From NCBI GenBank assembly GCA_017507045.1, contig JAFWBP010000012.1:1-64000 (forward strand): a DNA stretch of 64,000 nt, written 5' to 3'. Below are positions 7,884-16,058 of this stretch, one piece after another. This stretch comes from Clostridia bacterium (GTDB lineage: Bacteria > Bacillota > Clostridia > Christensenellales > Borkfalkiaceae). The translations under genes and the position numbers were made by a program. Below the pieces are notes generated by a model. The model was given only the letters and a program-made list of their open reading frames with translations. It was not told the origin of the DNA and made no database searches. How positions within the stretch are numbered: position 1 is the first letter of the stretch; each line of letters starts with the position of its first letter.

Positions 7884-9074
7884 GTGAAAAATTCCGTTCT
7901 TGCTACGCGCTTTCTCTTGCGCCTTATTTTAACGGTTGGGCTTTCCGCTCTTTCCATATGGCTGCTTGTGCGCTACGAATATCTCTCTCAAATTCATGCC
8001 GTGGATAACCTCATCGGCACAATTCCCCTTGCCCTCGTGTTTCTTGGTGCGAGCTGCTCTATCACCCTTGTTTGGATAAAAAAATCCAAACGCAACGCAG
8101 CGCTTTCTATCATGCTTTCCTTGGTCATGGTATGCTCCTATGCGCTATTCCCCAACGCGCTCCGCGCAAATTGGTGGATTCAGCAGAGCTATCCTGGAAA
8201 CGGAGAAAACGTGGATATTACCGTGTACGCGCCCTTTACGGGAAAGAATACAGCGCGCCTTGAAGAAGAATCTTCCCTCACACTCAAAACTGCACTCCCC
8301 GTGCTCGACGGGGCTTTGGCGCTCTATCCCGTGTATGCAGCGATCGCTGAGGCGACATACGATAAAACCGCCTATGAAGTAAGCGCGAGCGCTTTATTTA
8401 CGGATACGGTGCAAGCGTTCCGCGAGCTCGTTTTGGGCAATCGAGATATTATCTTCATGGCACGCCCTGCCGCTTCGCAGATGCGGCTTGCAGAAGATGC
8501 AAACGTTCAAATTCAGCTCACTCCAATCGGCAGGGAGGCTTTCGTCTTTTTAGTGGGCGCAGAGAACCCCATCGAAAACCTCAGTCTGCAACAAATCCGA
8601 AATGTTTACTCGGGAAAGACGGCGCGTTGGAACACCTTAGGCTGGAAGGAGGGTGGGAGCATCGTTGCATTTCAAAGGCCGGAGGGTTCGGGCAGCCAAA
8701 CGGGGATCCAATCCGTTATGGGCGATCTGCCCCTCATCGTTCCTCAGCCCCTGCCCGATAAGAGCCTCGTGGGCTCGAACAGCCTCATGCAACAGATCTC
8801 CGTACACTGGAAAGGCGTGCAGCCAGCACTCGGCTATTCGTACCGCTTCTTTGCCAATACCATGAACCCCAACCCCGAGGCGAAAATGCTGAAGATCAAC
8901 GGCGTGGAACCCTCTGTGTATAATATCGCGAGCGGCGCATACCCCTTCAGCGTGGAGTTTTACGCGGTAACGAACGGCGATCCGCAAGGGAACGTGAAGC
9001 TTCTCATTGATTGGATCCTCTCCCCGCAAGGCCAACGGCTCATCGAAAAATGTGGCTACGTACCGCTTGGGTAA
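7884..9074 (+). CDS. PstS-like substrate-binding protein with N-terminal membrane anchor
   Basis: A 396-residue protein with three hydrophobic stretches in the first about 95 residues, then a type-II periplasmic-binding-protein fold of the PstS/phosphate-binding class. The C-terminal half has family features: EAFVFLVGAENPIENLSLQQI (core NPIENLS), YSGKTARW, RPEGSGSQ and LIDWILSPQGQRLIEKCGYVP (core LSPQGQ). There are no adjacent pstCAB genes, so it may act as a sensor or orphan receptor. The start is GTG at 7884 behind a perfect AGGAGG. Ligand is inferred to be phosphate or another oxyanion, with low certainty. Confidence 0.8.
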   Translation: MKNSVLATRFLLRLILTVGLSALSIWLLVRYEYLSQIHAVDNLIGTIPLALVFLGASCSITLVWIKKSKRNAALSIMLSLVMVCSYALFPNALRANWWIQQSYPGNGENVDITVYAPFTGKNTARLEEESSLTLKTALPVLDGALALYPVYAAIAEATYDKTAYEVSASALFTDTVQAFRELVLGNRDIIFMARPAASQMRLAEDANVQIQLTPIGREAFVFLVGAENPIENLSLQQIRNVYSGKTARWNTLGWKEGGSIVAFQRPEGSGSQTGIQSVMGDLPLIVPQPLPDKSLVGSNSLMQQISVHWKGVQPALGYSYRFFANTMNPNPEAKMLKINGVEPSVYNIASGAYPFSVEFYAVTNGDPQGNVKLLIDWILSPQGQRLIEKCGYVPLG

Positions 9075-9094
9075 TCATACTTTCAGTTATTGCT

Positions 9095-9124
9095 TGTCGC
9101 GCCTCCCGGATGGGAGGCGCGACA
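9095..9124. terminator. bidirectional terminator-like hairpin
   Basis: A perfect 13-base stem (TGTCGCGCCTCCC and its complement) with loop GGAT, between the convergent PstS-like gene and ddl. The T-tract is short. Confidence 0.6.
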
Positions 9125-9128
9125 CTAT

Positions 9129-10235
9129 TTATCTGCGTTTTGCCGCTTTGGAGCCGGAAAATAAGTTCCCCTCAAGAATTCCCGTTGTAACCGTTTGCTT
9201 TATGCGTGGCGGATTTTCAAGCGCCTCTTCAATAAGAGAGGCGAGAAAATTACGGCTTTCCAAGAGGCTTGCGCCGAAAAGATAGCACGCGAGCGATCCG
9301 GGCACTGTGTTGAGCTCGTTGAAGTACACCGCCTCCCCTACGATGAGAAAATCCGCACGCACCACGCCCTTTCCGCCGAACGCCTCGTAAATTTCGCGAG
9401 TATAAGCGCAAATTTTTTTCGCCGCCTCTTCAGGAATCTCTGCCGGAAGCTGGCTGTTGCGCAGGCCCACCCCTTCGTACTTTTCCGAAAAGGTGAGGAT
9501 CTCCTCATTGGAAAAAACCTCTTCGAGGGGGGATATCACCGTTTTTCCGCCCCTTCGATAGGCGGCACAGTTGATATCGCGCTTCCCCTCGAAGTACTCC
9601 TCAACGAGAGCAAGATCATCGAGGCGGAAGGCAAGATTGAGCGCAGCGGTTAGCTCCGCGGCATTCTTCGCCACTTTGATGCCGATGCTCGAACCCAGCC
9701 TTGCGGGTTTTACGACGACGGGATAGCCAAACCCCTCTGCCTTAGCGAGAACGGCATCACGCACAAGCCAATCGCGCTCACGCACCGCAAAGGCGCGCGC
9801 AGTGGGGATCTCAAGCCCCTTCGCAGCTATCTTCGTGAGGAGCTTATCCATAAACATCGCAGACATGGGTGCCTCGGGCGAGGCAAAAGGGATTCCGTGA
9901 AAGCGCAGCACCGCAGACATGGTGCCATCCTCCCCCATGCCGCCATGGCAACAATTGAGCGCGCAATCAATGGTGTAAAGCCGCTTTCTTCGCTTAATGC
10001 GCACGAGATCTCTCCCCTCAAGCTGCACGGGTATGCGCTTGGTTTTCGCACTGCTTTTAAAATCATTGGGGTTGCAAAAATCTCCCGTTTGCAGGCCGCC
10101 CTCGGGCGGAAGATAGATTGGTACTACTTGATAGTTCGCACTCTTCAATAGATTTACGGCAAGCATGCCCGTGATAACGGAGATCTCCCGCTCGTTGGAA
10201 TTTCCACCGAAAAAAACTGCAATCGTTTTCGACAT
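9129..10235 (-). CDS. ddl: D-alanine--D-alanine ligase
   Basis: A 368-residue ATP-grasp enzyme joining two D-alanines for peptidoglycan. Visible are the N-terminal FFGGNSNEREIS loop, the ATP-grasp VVKPARLGSSIGI, the metal-binding FNELNTVPGS and the ADF of GVVRADF. It is downstream of the MurF-like gene that uses its product. Its Shine-Dalgarno GGAGGTG lies inside the 3' arm of a hairpin followed by a U-run directly before the ATG, which may regulate expression or terminate read-through from the murF-like gene. Confidence 0.95.
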   Translation of the reverse strand: MSKTIAVFFGGNSNEREISVITGMLAVNLLKSANYQVVPIYLPPEGGLQTGDFCNPNDFKSSAKTKRIPVQLEGRDLVRIKRRKRLYTIDCALNCCHGGMGEDGTMSAVLRFHGIPFASPEAPMSAMFMDKLLTKIAAKGLEIPTARAFAVRERDWLVRDAVLAKAEGFGYPVVVKPARLGSSIGIKVAKNAAELTAALNLAFRLDDLALVEEYFEGKRDINCAAYRRGGKTVISPLEEVFSNEEILTFSEKYEGVGLRNSQLPAEIPEEAAKKICAYTREIYEAFGGKGVVRADFLIVGEAVYFNELNTVPGSLACYLFGASLLESRNFLASLIEEALENPPRIKQTVTTGILEGNLFSGSKAAKRR

Positions 10236-10274
10236 AAAAAAACACCTCCGAAGAAATTTTTCTTCTTTGGTGTT
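10236..10274 (-). terminator. hairpin overlapping the ddl ribosome-binding site
   Basis: On the minus strand AACACC...GGTGTT encloses a second stem GAAGAA/TTCTTC, and a run of seven T follows immediately before the ddl ATG. It looks like the terminator of the upstream operon, but the GGAGGTG of ddl is in its closing arm. Confidence 0.65.
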
Positions 10275-10295
10275 CTTTATTTTTTATCGTTTTGC

Positions 10296-11885
10296 TTATA
10301 CGTACTTATCGGGCAGATCGTTAAGGAAGAGCACCGCATCGCCGGCAGCAAGCTCTTCGGCGAGAATTTCTTGCGCCTTTTGAAGGCTTGACACGACTTT
10401 CAGCCGCGCCTCCTCTCCGCCGGCTTCAAGATACCCCTGCCGCACCGATAGAACGCGTGTTTCGCCAACCAAAATCACACCCTCCAGCCCAACGAACTGC
10501 GCACCTAAACGAGCGTTTTCCTGCTCCTCCATCTCCCCGAGCTCCACAAGCCCCGGCGTGACGACATACCGCTTCCCCCCGAAAAGCCTGAGCGCGGCAA
10601 CCGCGTTCTTCGCCCCGGCAACGTTGCTGTTGTAGGAATCATCGAGAATATCGAGGCCGTTTTCATTGAGATGCTCGAGGCGGTGCGGTACCGGCGTGAG
10701 CGCGCTCGCCGCCACCGCAATCTCCTCTATGGGCATACCAAGCATGAAAGCAAGCGCACCTGCAAGTGCAACGTCCTGCGCGGCGTGGAGACCTAAAAGC
10801 TTCGTTTGAATTGCAACGCGCTCTCCGCCGATTAACAGTTCAAAGGAGGTGCCCCCCCTGGTACAAACAACGTTCTGCACGGAAAAATCTCTGCCCTCAA
10901 GGAGCGCGCCTGCTTTATCAAGCTCACACGCGCTTGCGCCCAGAACAACGCTTTCCGCATAATTTGCGAGCACACCTTTTTCTGTTTTGATTGCTTCCAG
11001 TGAGCCGAACGTTTCCAAATGCTGTGGGCAAATACCCGTGATAACGGCGAAAGATGGGCATACCATGTCTGCAAGTTCTTGGATATCTCCCCGTTTTCTC
11101 GCCCCCATTTCAGCGAGGAAGATATCGCAATCGCACCCGGCTTCATTCACGAATTTTGCGATCCCAACGGGCGTATTATAGGAAGCCGGCGTTGCAAGTA
11201 CGCGAAACTTTTTGGAAAGGATTTCCGCTGCAAAGTGCTTCACGCTAGTTTTAGCAAAAGAGCCCGTGATGCCCACTTTCAGGCAAGTGGCTTCTTCAAG
11301 CTTTTTCTTTGCAAGATTTATAAATTTTTTCGTGTGCGGGATCTCATAACACTTCATCATGGCGTTTGCCAGCGCGAGCAGAAGCGGAAAAAGTAACGGT
11401 GCGAGCGCGAGCGGAACGGTGCGCAAAAGAACATGCGCGAGCGGATGCCCTATCGCCTCTGAGAGCACGTAGAAGCCAATGGAAAGCCCGAAAAGAATTG
11501 CCGCAAGGATAATATAAAAACACACGGAAAGCCGAATCACTCTCGGCGTGCGCTTCATAGGCACCTTCAGTGCATAACGGGAAGAATATACGTAGAGCGC
11601 ACACATTCCGGCATAGCCGATGAATGCGGCAAACACCGAAAGCTCCGTGCCGCCAAAGGAGAAGCAGAGCGCAAGAAACGCCGCCACCAGCACCGCTGCG
11701 AGGGTGAGCAGCGAATAGCGCCTCTGCACCTCGTTGCGCCTACGGTAGTACCACTTCATGAGCGCCCTTCCGCCATAACACTCCTGCTGTAAAATTCCGA
11801 AAAGAGGCTGCGCCGTAAAAAAGAGCAGTAGCCCGAGTATGATCGCGTACGCCGCGGATGTGAGCCAAATTTCAAGTGTAGGCAT
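10296..11885 (-). CDS. murF: MurF-like Mur ligase with an N-terminal five-helix membrane domain
   Basis: A 529-residue Mur ligase probably adding D-Ala-D-Ala to UDP-MurNAc-tripeptide. The ligase core starts at about residue 195 with the P-loop TGSFAKTSVKH, and has HRLEHL and DDSYNSN motifs typical of MurF. The usual MurF N-terminal substrate-binding domain is not recognisable; instead residues 1-190 carry about five transmembrane helices. The ATG at 11885 follows GGAGGAATTTTACC; an earlier in-frame ATG at 11918 lacks this. It overlaps the hydrolase gene by 14 bases and is next to ddl, which supports the MurF assignment. Confidence 0.85.
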   Translation of the reverse strand: MPTLEIWLTSAAYAIILGLLLFFTAQPLFGILQQECYGGRALMKWYYRRRNEVQRRYSLLTLAAVLVAAFLALCFSFGGTELSVFAAFIGYAGMCALYVYSSRYALKVPMKRTPRVIRLSVCFYIILAAILFGLSIGFYVLSEAIGHPLAHVLLRTVPLALAPLLFPLLLALANAMMKCYEIPHTKKFINLAKKKLEEATCLKVGITGSFAKTSVKHFAAEILSKKFRVLATPASYNTPVGIAKFVNEAGCDCDIFLAEMGARKRGDIQELADMVCPSFAVITGICPQHLETFGSLEAIKTEKGVLANYAESVVLGASACELDKAGALLEGRDFSVQNVVCTRGGTSFELLIGGERVAIQTKLLGLHAAQDVALAGALAFMLGMPIEEIAVAASALTPVPHRLEHLNENGLDILDDSYNSNVAGAKNAVAALRLFGGKRYVVTPGLVELGEMEEQENARLGAQFVGLEGVILVGETRVLSVRQGYLEAGGEEARLKVVSSLQKAQEILAEELAAGDAVLFLNDLPDKYV

Positions 11886-12579
11886 GGTAAAATTCCTCCA
11901 CCGCAAGCTGGAATGCAAGCGGATTATCGAGATGCGCGAAGTGTCCGCACCTATTAAGCACGGTGATCTTGGATCCCTTCACGCAGGAAACAAGAATCTG
12001 CGTTTGCGATAGGGGCGTTTCTTTATCCCTATCGCCGTTTATAAAGAGGACGGGGCAGGTAATCTTTTTCGCATCCTCCCGAAGATCCTCGTTCACGATT
12101 TTTTTGAAGCTCTCACGCATGATGGGAGAGAGCCTCCTATAATCATCGCTCCCGAAATGCTTTTCCGCATAATTAGGGGCGATCTTTTTCATGAGTTTAT
12201 ATGTATTTATGCGAATCCGATAGCGAAGCCCCCGCCTTGGCACAATGCCGGCGCAGCCACACAACACGGCGCTTTTGAAGGGATATCCGCGTGAGAGAAG
12301 CTTGATCGCAACTCTTCCGCCAAAGGAATGGGCGATCATATTGGAATTTTCTAAGCCCAGAAATTCTAAGGCCTGCGCCGTCCAATCAGCGTAATCGGAA
12401 ACTGACCAAGGCGCTTCGAGCGCATTCGCACTACCCATGCCCGGAAAATCGAGCGCGGTAACGCGGTAGGTTTTGGAAAAATATTCGATCTGTGGGTAAA
12501 AACTTTCCTTGGAGGCGAGGTATCCGTGTAATAGCACCAGGTCCCTCCCTGCCCCTCTTTGCAAATACGAAAGTTTCAA
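11872..12579 (-). CDS. alpha/beta hydrolase
   Basis: A 235-residue alpha/beta hydrolase-fold protein. The oxyanion segment is LLHGYLAS, the nucleophile elbow is AHSFGG (Ser), the acid is in NGDRDKETP and the histidine in CGHFAHLDNP. The substrate is unknown. I place the start at TTG 12579, which overlaps the rimI stop (TTGA) and has GAAGGAG 5 bases upstream; the longer frame to 12660 has no site and overlaps rimI deeply. It is translationally coupled between rimI and the murF-like gene. Confidence 0.85.
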   Translation of the reverse strand: MKLSYLQRGAGRDLVLLHGYLASKESFYPQIEYFSKTYRVTALDFPGMGSANALEAPWSVSDYADWTAQALEFLGLENSNMIAHSFGGRVAIKLLSRGYPFKSAVLCGCAGIVPRRGLRYRIRINTYKLMKKIAPNYAEKHFGSDDYRRLSPIMRESFKKIVNEDLREDAKKITCPVLFINGDRDKETPLSQTQILVSCVKGSKITVLNRCGHFAHLDNPLAFQLAVEEFYHAYT

Positions 12580-13010
12580 TCGAGCTCCTTCACCATAACA
12601 ACGGCATCCTCTCCATCCGGATAGTAACGGGTACGGCAGTAAAGCCCTCTGAACCCGCACTTGAGATAGAGTAGCTGTGCGCTCGCGTTGGAAACGCGCA
12701 CCTCTAAAAATACACGCTTTGCACCCTTTTCTTTGGCAATTGTGAGCAGATCTTCCATGAGCCTTCGCCCCCTTCCGCAGCGGCGGAACATTTCGCTCAC
12801 CGCAATCAGCTGAATCTCCCCTTCATCGAGCGTTACGCTCACGCCGCCGTAGCCAACGATTGCACCCTCTTCTTCTAAAACAGTACCGTAAAAGCGTTCG
12901 GAAAGTAAACTATCCGCGAGCATGCGGCGGTTCCAGGGATCGGAGAAGCACTCCGCTTCGAGCGAGGCAATCGCATCAAGGTCGCTTACCTTCCACTTCC
13001 TTCCATTCAT
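12576..13010 (-). CDS. rimI: ribosomal protein S18 alanine N-acetyltransferase
   Basis: A 144-residue GNAT acetyltransferase. The acetyl-CoA loop RRCGRGRRLMEDLL and the C-terminal LEVRVSNASAQLLYLKCGF (core SNASAQLLY) match RimI. Position directly after tsaB and tsaE is the standard arrangement. The start ATG 13010 overlaps the tsaB stop (ATGA) and follows GGAGG; the frame upstream of it is only a shadow inside tsaB. The assignment rests on context, since GNAT proteins vary in substrate. Confidence 0.88.
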   Translation of the reverse strand: MNGRKWKVSDLDAIASLEAECFSDPWNRRMLADSLLSERFYGTVLEEEGAIVGYGGVSVTLDEGEIQLIAVSEMFRRCGRGRRLMEDLLTIAKEKGAKRVFLEVRVSNASAQLLYLKCGFRGLYCRTRYYPDGEDAVVMVKELD

Positions 13011-13609
13011 CGCCCTTCCTCCGCAGATGACTTTCTCAAATACATTGCCGCAAGCTCGGATGCGGACATGGTATCTCCTTTTTTTGCGCGAACGGCACGA
13101 AGCAACCCCTCCGCCACACGCACACACTTTACTTTGATGCCTGCAACCTCTTCTGATGCGAGCAGAATCGCATTCGATTGCTCCGCGCAAGCAAGCACCT
13201 CTTCGTGCGGATAATAGCCGCGTGGAAGGTGCGCCGCACCGAAGCCCTCCGCATAAACGTGCCCGTGGCCGGCATCAACGAGTGCAATTTTATTTTCTTC
13301 CTCTTCAGCATATGCAATTGCTTCAAAGGAGGTGATTGCAAGCACCGGCTTTTCTAAGGCGAAAGCAAGCCCCTTTACGGTGGAGATTCCAATGCGGATC
13401 CCCGTAAACGAGCCGGGGCCAACAACGCAGGCGAAAAAATTGCAATCTTTCAAAGAAAGTGCCGCCTTTTTCAGTGCACTGTCGATCTCACCCATTAGAC
13501 GCACGGAGTGTTGCATGGCGCAATCAATCTCATATGCCGATGCCCCATTTGCACCTTGCACGGCAATCGCAAGCTTTTTTGCACTTGTATCAATGGCAAG
13601 AAATTTCAA
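13007..13609 (-). CDS. tsaB: tRNA t6A37 biosynthesis protein TsaB
   Basis: A 200-residue inactive ASKHA homologue that partners TsaD and TsaE in making threonylcarbamoyl-adenosine at position 37 of ANN-decoding tRNAs. Family signs are the start LAIDTSAKKLAIAV, VVGPGSFTGIRIG, and LVDAGHGHVYAE. It overlaps tsaE upstream and rimI downstream by 4 bases each, forming a coupled tsaE-tsaB-rimI unit. TsaD is not in this window. Confidence 0.93.
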   Translation of the reverse strand: MKFLAIDTSAKKLAIAVQGANGASAYEIDCAMQHSVRLMGEIDSALKKAALSLKDCNFFACVVGPGSFTGIRIGISTVKGLAFALEKPVLAITSFEAIAYAEEEENKIALVDAGHGHVYAEGFGAAHLPRGYYPHEEVLACAEQSNAILLASEEVAGIKVKCVRVAEGLLRAVRAKKGDTMSASELAAMYLRKSSAEEGR

Positions 13610-14007
13610 AATTCGATCTCCCGGACGCCATCCCCCGCGCCTGAAATTTTAAGTATTTTACATGTTTCGGGTAGGATCCCCCGAATGTTCTCGCTCCATT
13701 CCACGAGGCAGATGCCACCCTCTTCAAAGTAATCGGCAAAGCCGAGCGCCAATGCCTGCGCCTCGGAGGTTATGCGGTAGCAATCGAAATGAAACAAGCG
13801 ATCTCCGTAAACATTAACGTAGGCATACGTTGGGCTTGTGACTTCATCCAAAATACCCATGCCTGCGATGATGCCCTTTGCGAGCATCGTTTTCCCGGCG
13901 CCCATCGTGCCTTCTAAAAGTACAACGTCGCCCGGCTTTAATGATTTGGCATACTCCTTTGCCCATGCAATTGTATCCGCTTCCGCGTGAGAATAAAAAA
14001 CAGCCAT
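13606..14007 (-). CDS. tsaE: tRNA t6A37 biosynthesis ATPase TsaE
   Basis: A 133-residue P-loop ATPase needed for t6A formation. Walker A is EGTMGAGKT (about 33-41), followed by VTSPTYAYVN and HFDCYR, all family hallmarks. I use ATG 14007, which gives the normal N-terminus; the frame to 14046 runs through the promoter. There is no Shine-Dalgarno sequence and the predicted transcript has only about 4 bases before the ATG. It is the first gene of the tsaE-tsaB-rimI-hydrolase-murF cluster. Confidence 0.93.
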   Translation of the reverse strand: MAVFYSHAEADTIAWAKEYAKSLKPGDVVLLEGTMGAGKTMLAKGIIAGMGILDEVTSPTYAYVNVYGDRLFHFDCYRITSEAQALALGFADYFEEGGICLVEWSENIRGILPETCKILKISGAGDGVREIEF

Positions 14008-14017
14008 ACGCAGTATT

Positions 14018-14046
14018 ATTATACCGCATACGGCTGAAGATTGCAA
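14018..14046 (-). promoter_or_regulatory. promoter of the tsaE operon
   Basis: TTGCAA, 17 bases, TATAAT on the minus strand. The -10 box ends 10 bases before the tsaE ATG, implying a 5' leader of about 4 bases. Confidence 0.7.
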
Positions 14047-14064
14047 GGATTTCCGAAGAATATT

Positions 14065-15744
14065 TTATGCAAGCAGGGCAATCGAAAGTCCGCAGAAGAT
14101 CATGAGGGAAACGGCATCTACGATCGTCGTAATGAACGGGCTTGCCACGGCTGCAGGATCGAGTTTGAGCTTCTTTACAAAGAGCGGCAACAAGCACCCC
14201 ACAACTTTCGCCACAACGACGGTGCACATCAGCGCAAATGAAACTACTGCACATTTATCCCACGTATATGCCTTATTGCCGGGCATGAAGGTACCGAACA
14301 GCAGATTATCTATGAGCATCAGCTTTGCAAAGCAAGCGATCGCAAGCGTAACGCCGAGAAGCAGAGAGGCGCGGATCTCCTTCCAGAGCACCTTCCTTGT
14401 ATCTTCCGTGGAGAGCTCACCGAGCGCGAGAGCGCGAATGACGGTAACAGAGACCTGCGAGCCCGAATTGCCGCCCGTATCCATCAGCATGGGAATGCAG
14501 GCAAAGAGCACCGGGCTAATGGCATTCAGGCTTCCCTCGAAGGTGTTGATGATGAGCCCTGTGAACGTAGCACTTACCATGAGAATGAGAAGCCAAGGCA
14601 CGCGGTTCTTCCAGATCGAAAACACGCTCGTTTTGAGATAGGGCGTATCCTCGTGCACGATACCAACCATCTTTTCGAGATCTTCCGTGTTCTCCTCTTC
14701 GAGGACGTCCATTGCGTCGTCAACGGTGACGATGCCCACAAGCCGCCGCTCAATATCCACGACGGGTATAGCGAGGAAGCCGTAATCGGAAATCTTACGT
14801 GCAACGTCTTCTCGATCATCCAGCGTGTTCGCATAGATAACGTTATCCTCCATGATATCGCAAATGAGCGCGCCCTTGGGGGCAAGCATCAGCTCCTTTG
14901 CGGTGACGAGGCCAATGAGCTTGCTCGATGTATCGGTGACGTAGCAAGTGTAGATCGTCTCCTTATCAATTGCCTGCGCGCGGATGTGATCGAACGCCTC
15001 TTCCACGGACATGGTAGGCAAGAAACGCACGAACTCGATCGTCATGATGCTTCCGGCGCTATCTTTGGGATATTTTAAAATCTCGTTGATATAGGCGCGC
15101 GTTTCGCTATCGCTTTGCGCCAAAACGCGCTTTACAACGTTGGCAGGCATCTCCTCTACAAGGTCGACGGTATCATCCAGGAAGAGCTCGTTCATGACCT
15201 CTTTAATTTCACGGTCGGTCAGCTTTTTGAGGAGCTTTTCCTGCGTATCGCGGTCAATTTCAACAAACATTTCTGCGGCAAGATCTTTGGGAAGAATGCG
15301 GAAAAGAACGGGAAGATCTTCCTCTTTCACGCTATCGAAAACTTCTGCAAGGTCGATTTCGTTCATGGAAGAAAGCAGCGGTTTTAAAACGGAAAACTTC
15401 TTCTCTTCCAAAAGTGCGAGGATTTCCTCTTCCTCCACGATACGGCGAGCAACCTCTTCGGGCATCTCCTCAATGATATCTACGGTATCCTCAACGGAGA
15501 CATCCTCCATCACCTCTTGCAGCTCGTCGTCATGAAGCCCTGCAACGATGGTCTGCTGCAGGGAAGAATCGAGAAGAACGAGCACGTCCGCAAGAAAATC
15601 GCTATCAAATTCATGGCAGAGCGCCACAACTTCCTCTTCGGAAATCTCTGCCAAAAGAAGCGCTGCCTCCTCGGGTTTTTTCACCGACGCGGCAACGCTT
15701 TCATAATCCTTATTGTTAAGGAAGATCTTTAATTCTTCATTCAT
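14065..15744 (-). CDS. mgtE: magnesium transporter MgtE with a duplicated N domain
   Basis: A 559-residue MgtE magnesium channel. The C-terminal part has five transmembrane helices with the pore segment MDTGGNSGSQ, preceded by a CBS pair (about 265-385). The N-terminal superhelical domain appears twice: the pattern FLADVL...VEDTVDIIEEMPEEVARRI recurs as DLAAEM...LDDTVDLVEEMPANVVKRV (given here in fragments). This makes it about 100 residues longer than most MgtE. ATG 15744 has GGAGG 8 bases upstream; a GTG 9 bases earlier is less likely. A 150-base structured leader with a small ORF precedes it. Confidence 0.95.
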   Translation of the reverse strand: MNEELKIFLNNKDYESVAASVKKPEEAALLLAEISEEEVVALCHEFDSDFLADVLVLLDSSLQQTIVAGLHDDELQEVMEDVSVEDTVDIIEEMPEEVARRIVEEEEILALLEEKKFSVLKPLLSSMNEIDLAEVFDSVKEEDLPVLFRILPKDLAAEMFVEIDRDTQEKLLKKLTDREIKEVMNELFLDDTVDLVEEMPANVVKRVLAQSDSETRAYINEILKYPKDSAGSIMTIEFVRFLPTMSVEEAFDHIRAQAIDKETIYTCYVTDTSSKLIGLVTAKELMLAPKGALICDIMEDNVIYANTLDDREDVARKISDYGFLAIPVVDIERRLVGIVTVDDAMDVLEEENTEDLEKMVGIVHEDTPYLKTSVFSIWKNRVPWLLILMVSATFTGLIINTFEGSLNAISPVLFACIPMLMDTGGNSGSQVSVTVIRALALGELSTEDTRKVLWKEIRASLLLGVTLAIACFAKLMLIDNLLFGTFMPGNKAYTWDKCAVVSFALMCTVVVAKVVGCLLPLFVKKLKLDPAAVASPFITTIVDAVSLMIFCGLSIALLA

Positions 15745-15780
15745 AAACTCCACCTCCGATCATTTCGTAAAGTTTAAAAA

Positions 15781-15857
15781 CGGAGAAGGAGCCACATTCT
15801 CAAGCGGAAAAATGCTCCGCAAAAGAGCGCAGCTTCCATGGTTCTCCGCCACTACTT
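15781..15857 (-). promoter_or_regulatory. possible attenuator in the mgtE leader
   Basis: On the minus strand the 3' segment TTCTCCG (15781-15787) can pair either with the nearby GAGAA, forming a small hairpin before TTTTT, or with CGGAGAA farther upstream at about 15849. The two pairings exclude each other, as in attenuators. No M-box consensus is seen. Between 15745 and 16058 I see no other gene beyond the leader peptide. Confidence 0.35.
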
Positions 15858-15868
15858 CGTCCTTTCAC
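15800..15868 (-). CDS. candidate 22-residue leader peptide of mgtE
   Basis: A short frame starting at GTG 15868 behind a perfect AAGGAGG and ending in TGA at 15800, encoding MKGRSSGGEPWKLRSFAEHF followed by SA. It lies between the mgtE promoter and the mgtE start, and its stop codon sits at the base of a hairpin. Magnesium transporter genes in other bacteria are known to use leader peptides to sense ribosome behaviour. Here this role is inferred only from position, ribosome-binding site and overlap with the alternative stems. Confidence 0.45.
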   Translation of the reverse strand: MKGRSSGGEPWKLRSFAEHFSA

Positions 15869-15901
15869 GGCATTTCCCTCCTTGTTTTGCTATCTGTTTC
15901 T

Positions 15902-15930
15902 ACTATATTCCAAAATACAAAAAATGTCAA
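15902..15930 (-). promoter_or_regulatory. mgtE promoter
   Basis: Minus-strand TTGACA, 17 bases, TATAGT. The predicted transcript starts near 15895, about 150 bases before mgtE. Confidence 0.75.
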
Positions 15931-16058
15931 CCGTTTGGCGAGATAAAACTGAAAAAACTATCTTCCGCTACGCGAAGCAAACGTCGCCTCGTTTATTTGC
16001 TTTACGGCAAGCAATCCGCCAGAAAAAAAGTTTTACGTCCGCTTTGCCGCTTTCGGCT

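Noticed and set aside
15745..15900. M-box (magnesium riboswitch) upstream of mgtE
   Set aside because: The conserved M-box segments are not found in the leader; a leader ORF with alternative stems is seen instead.
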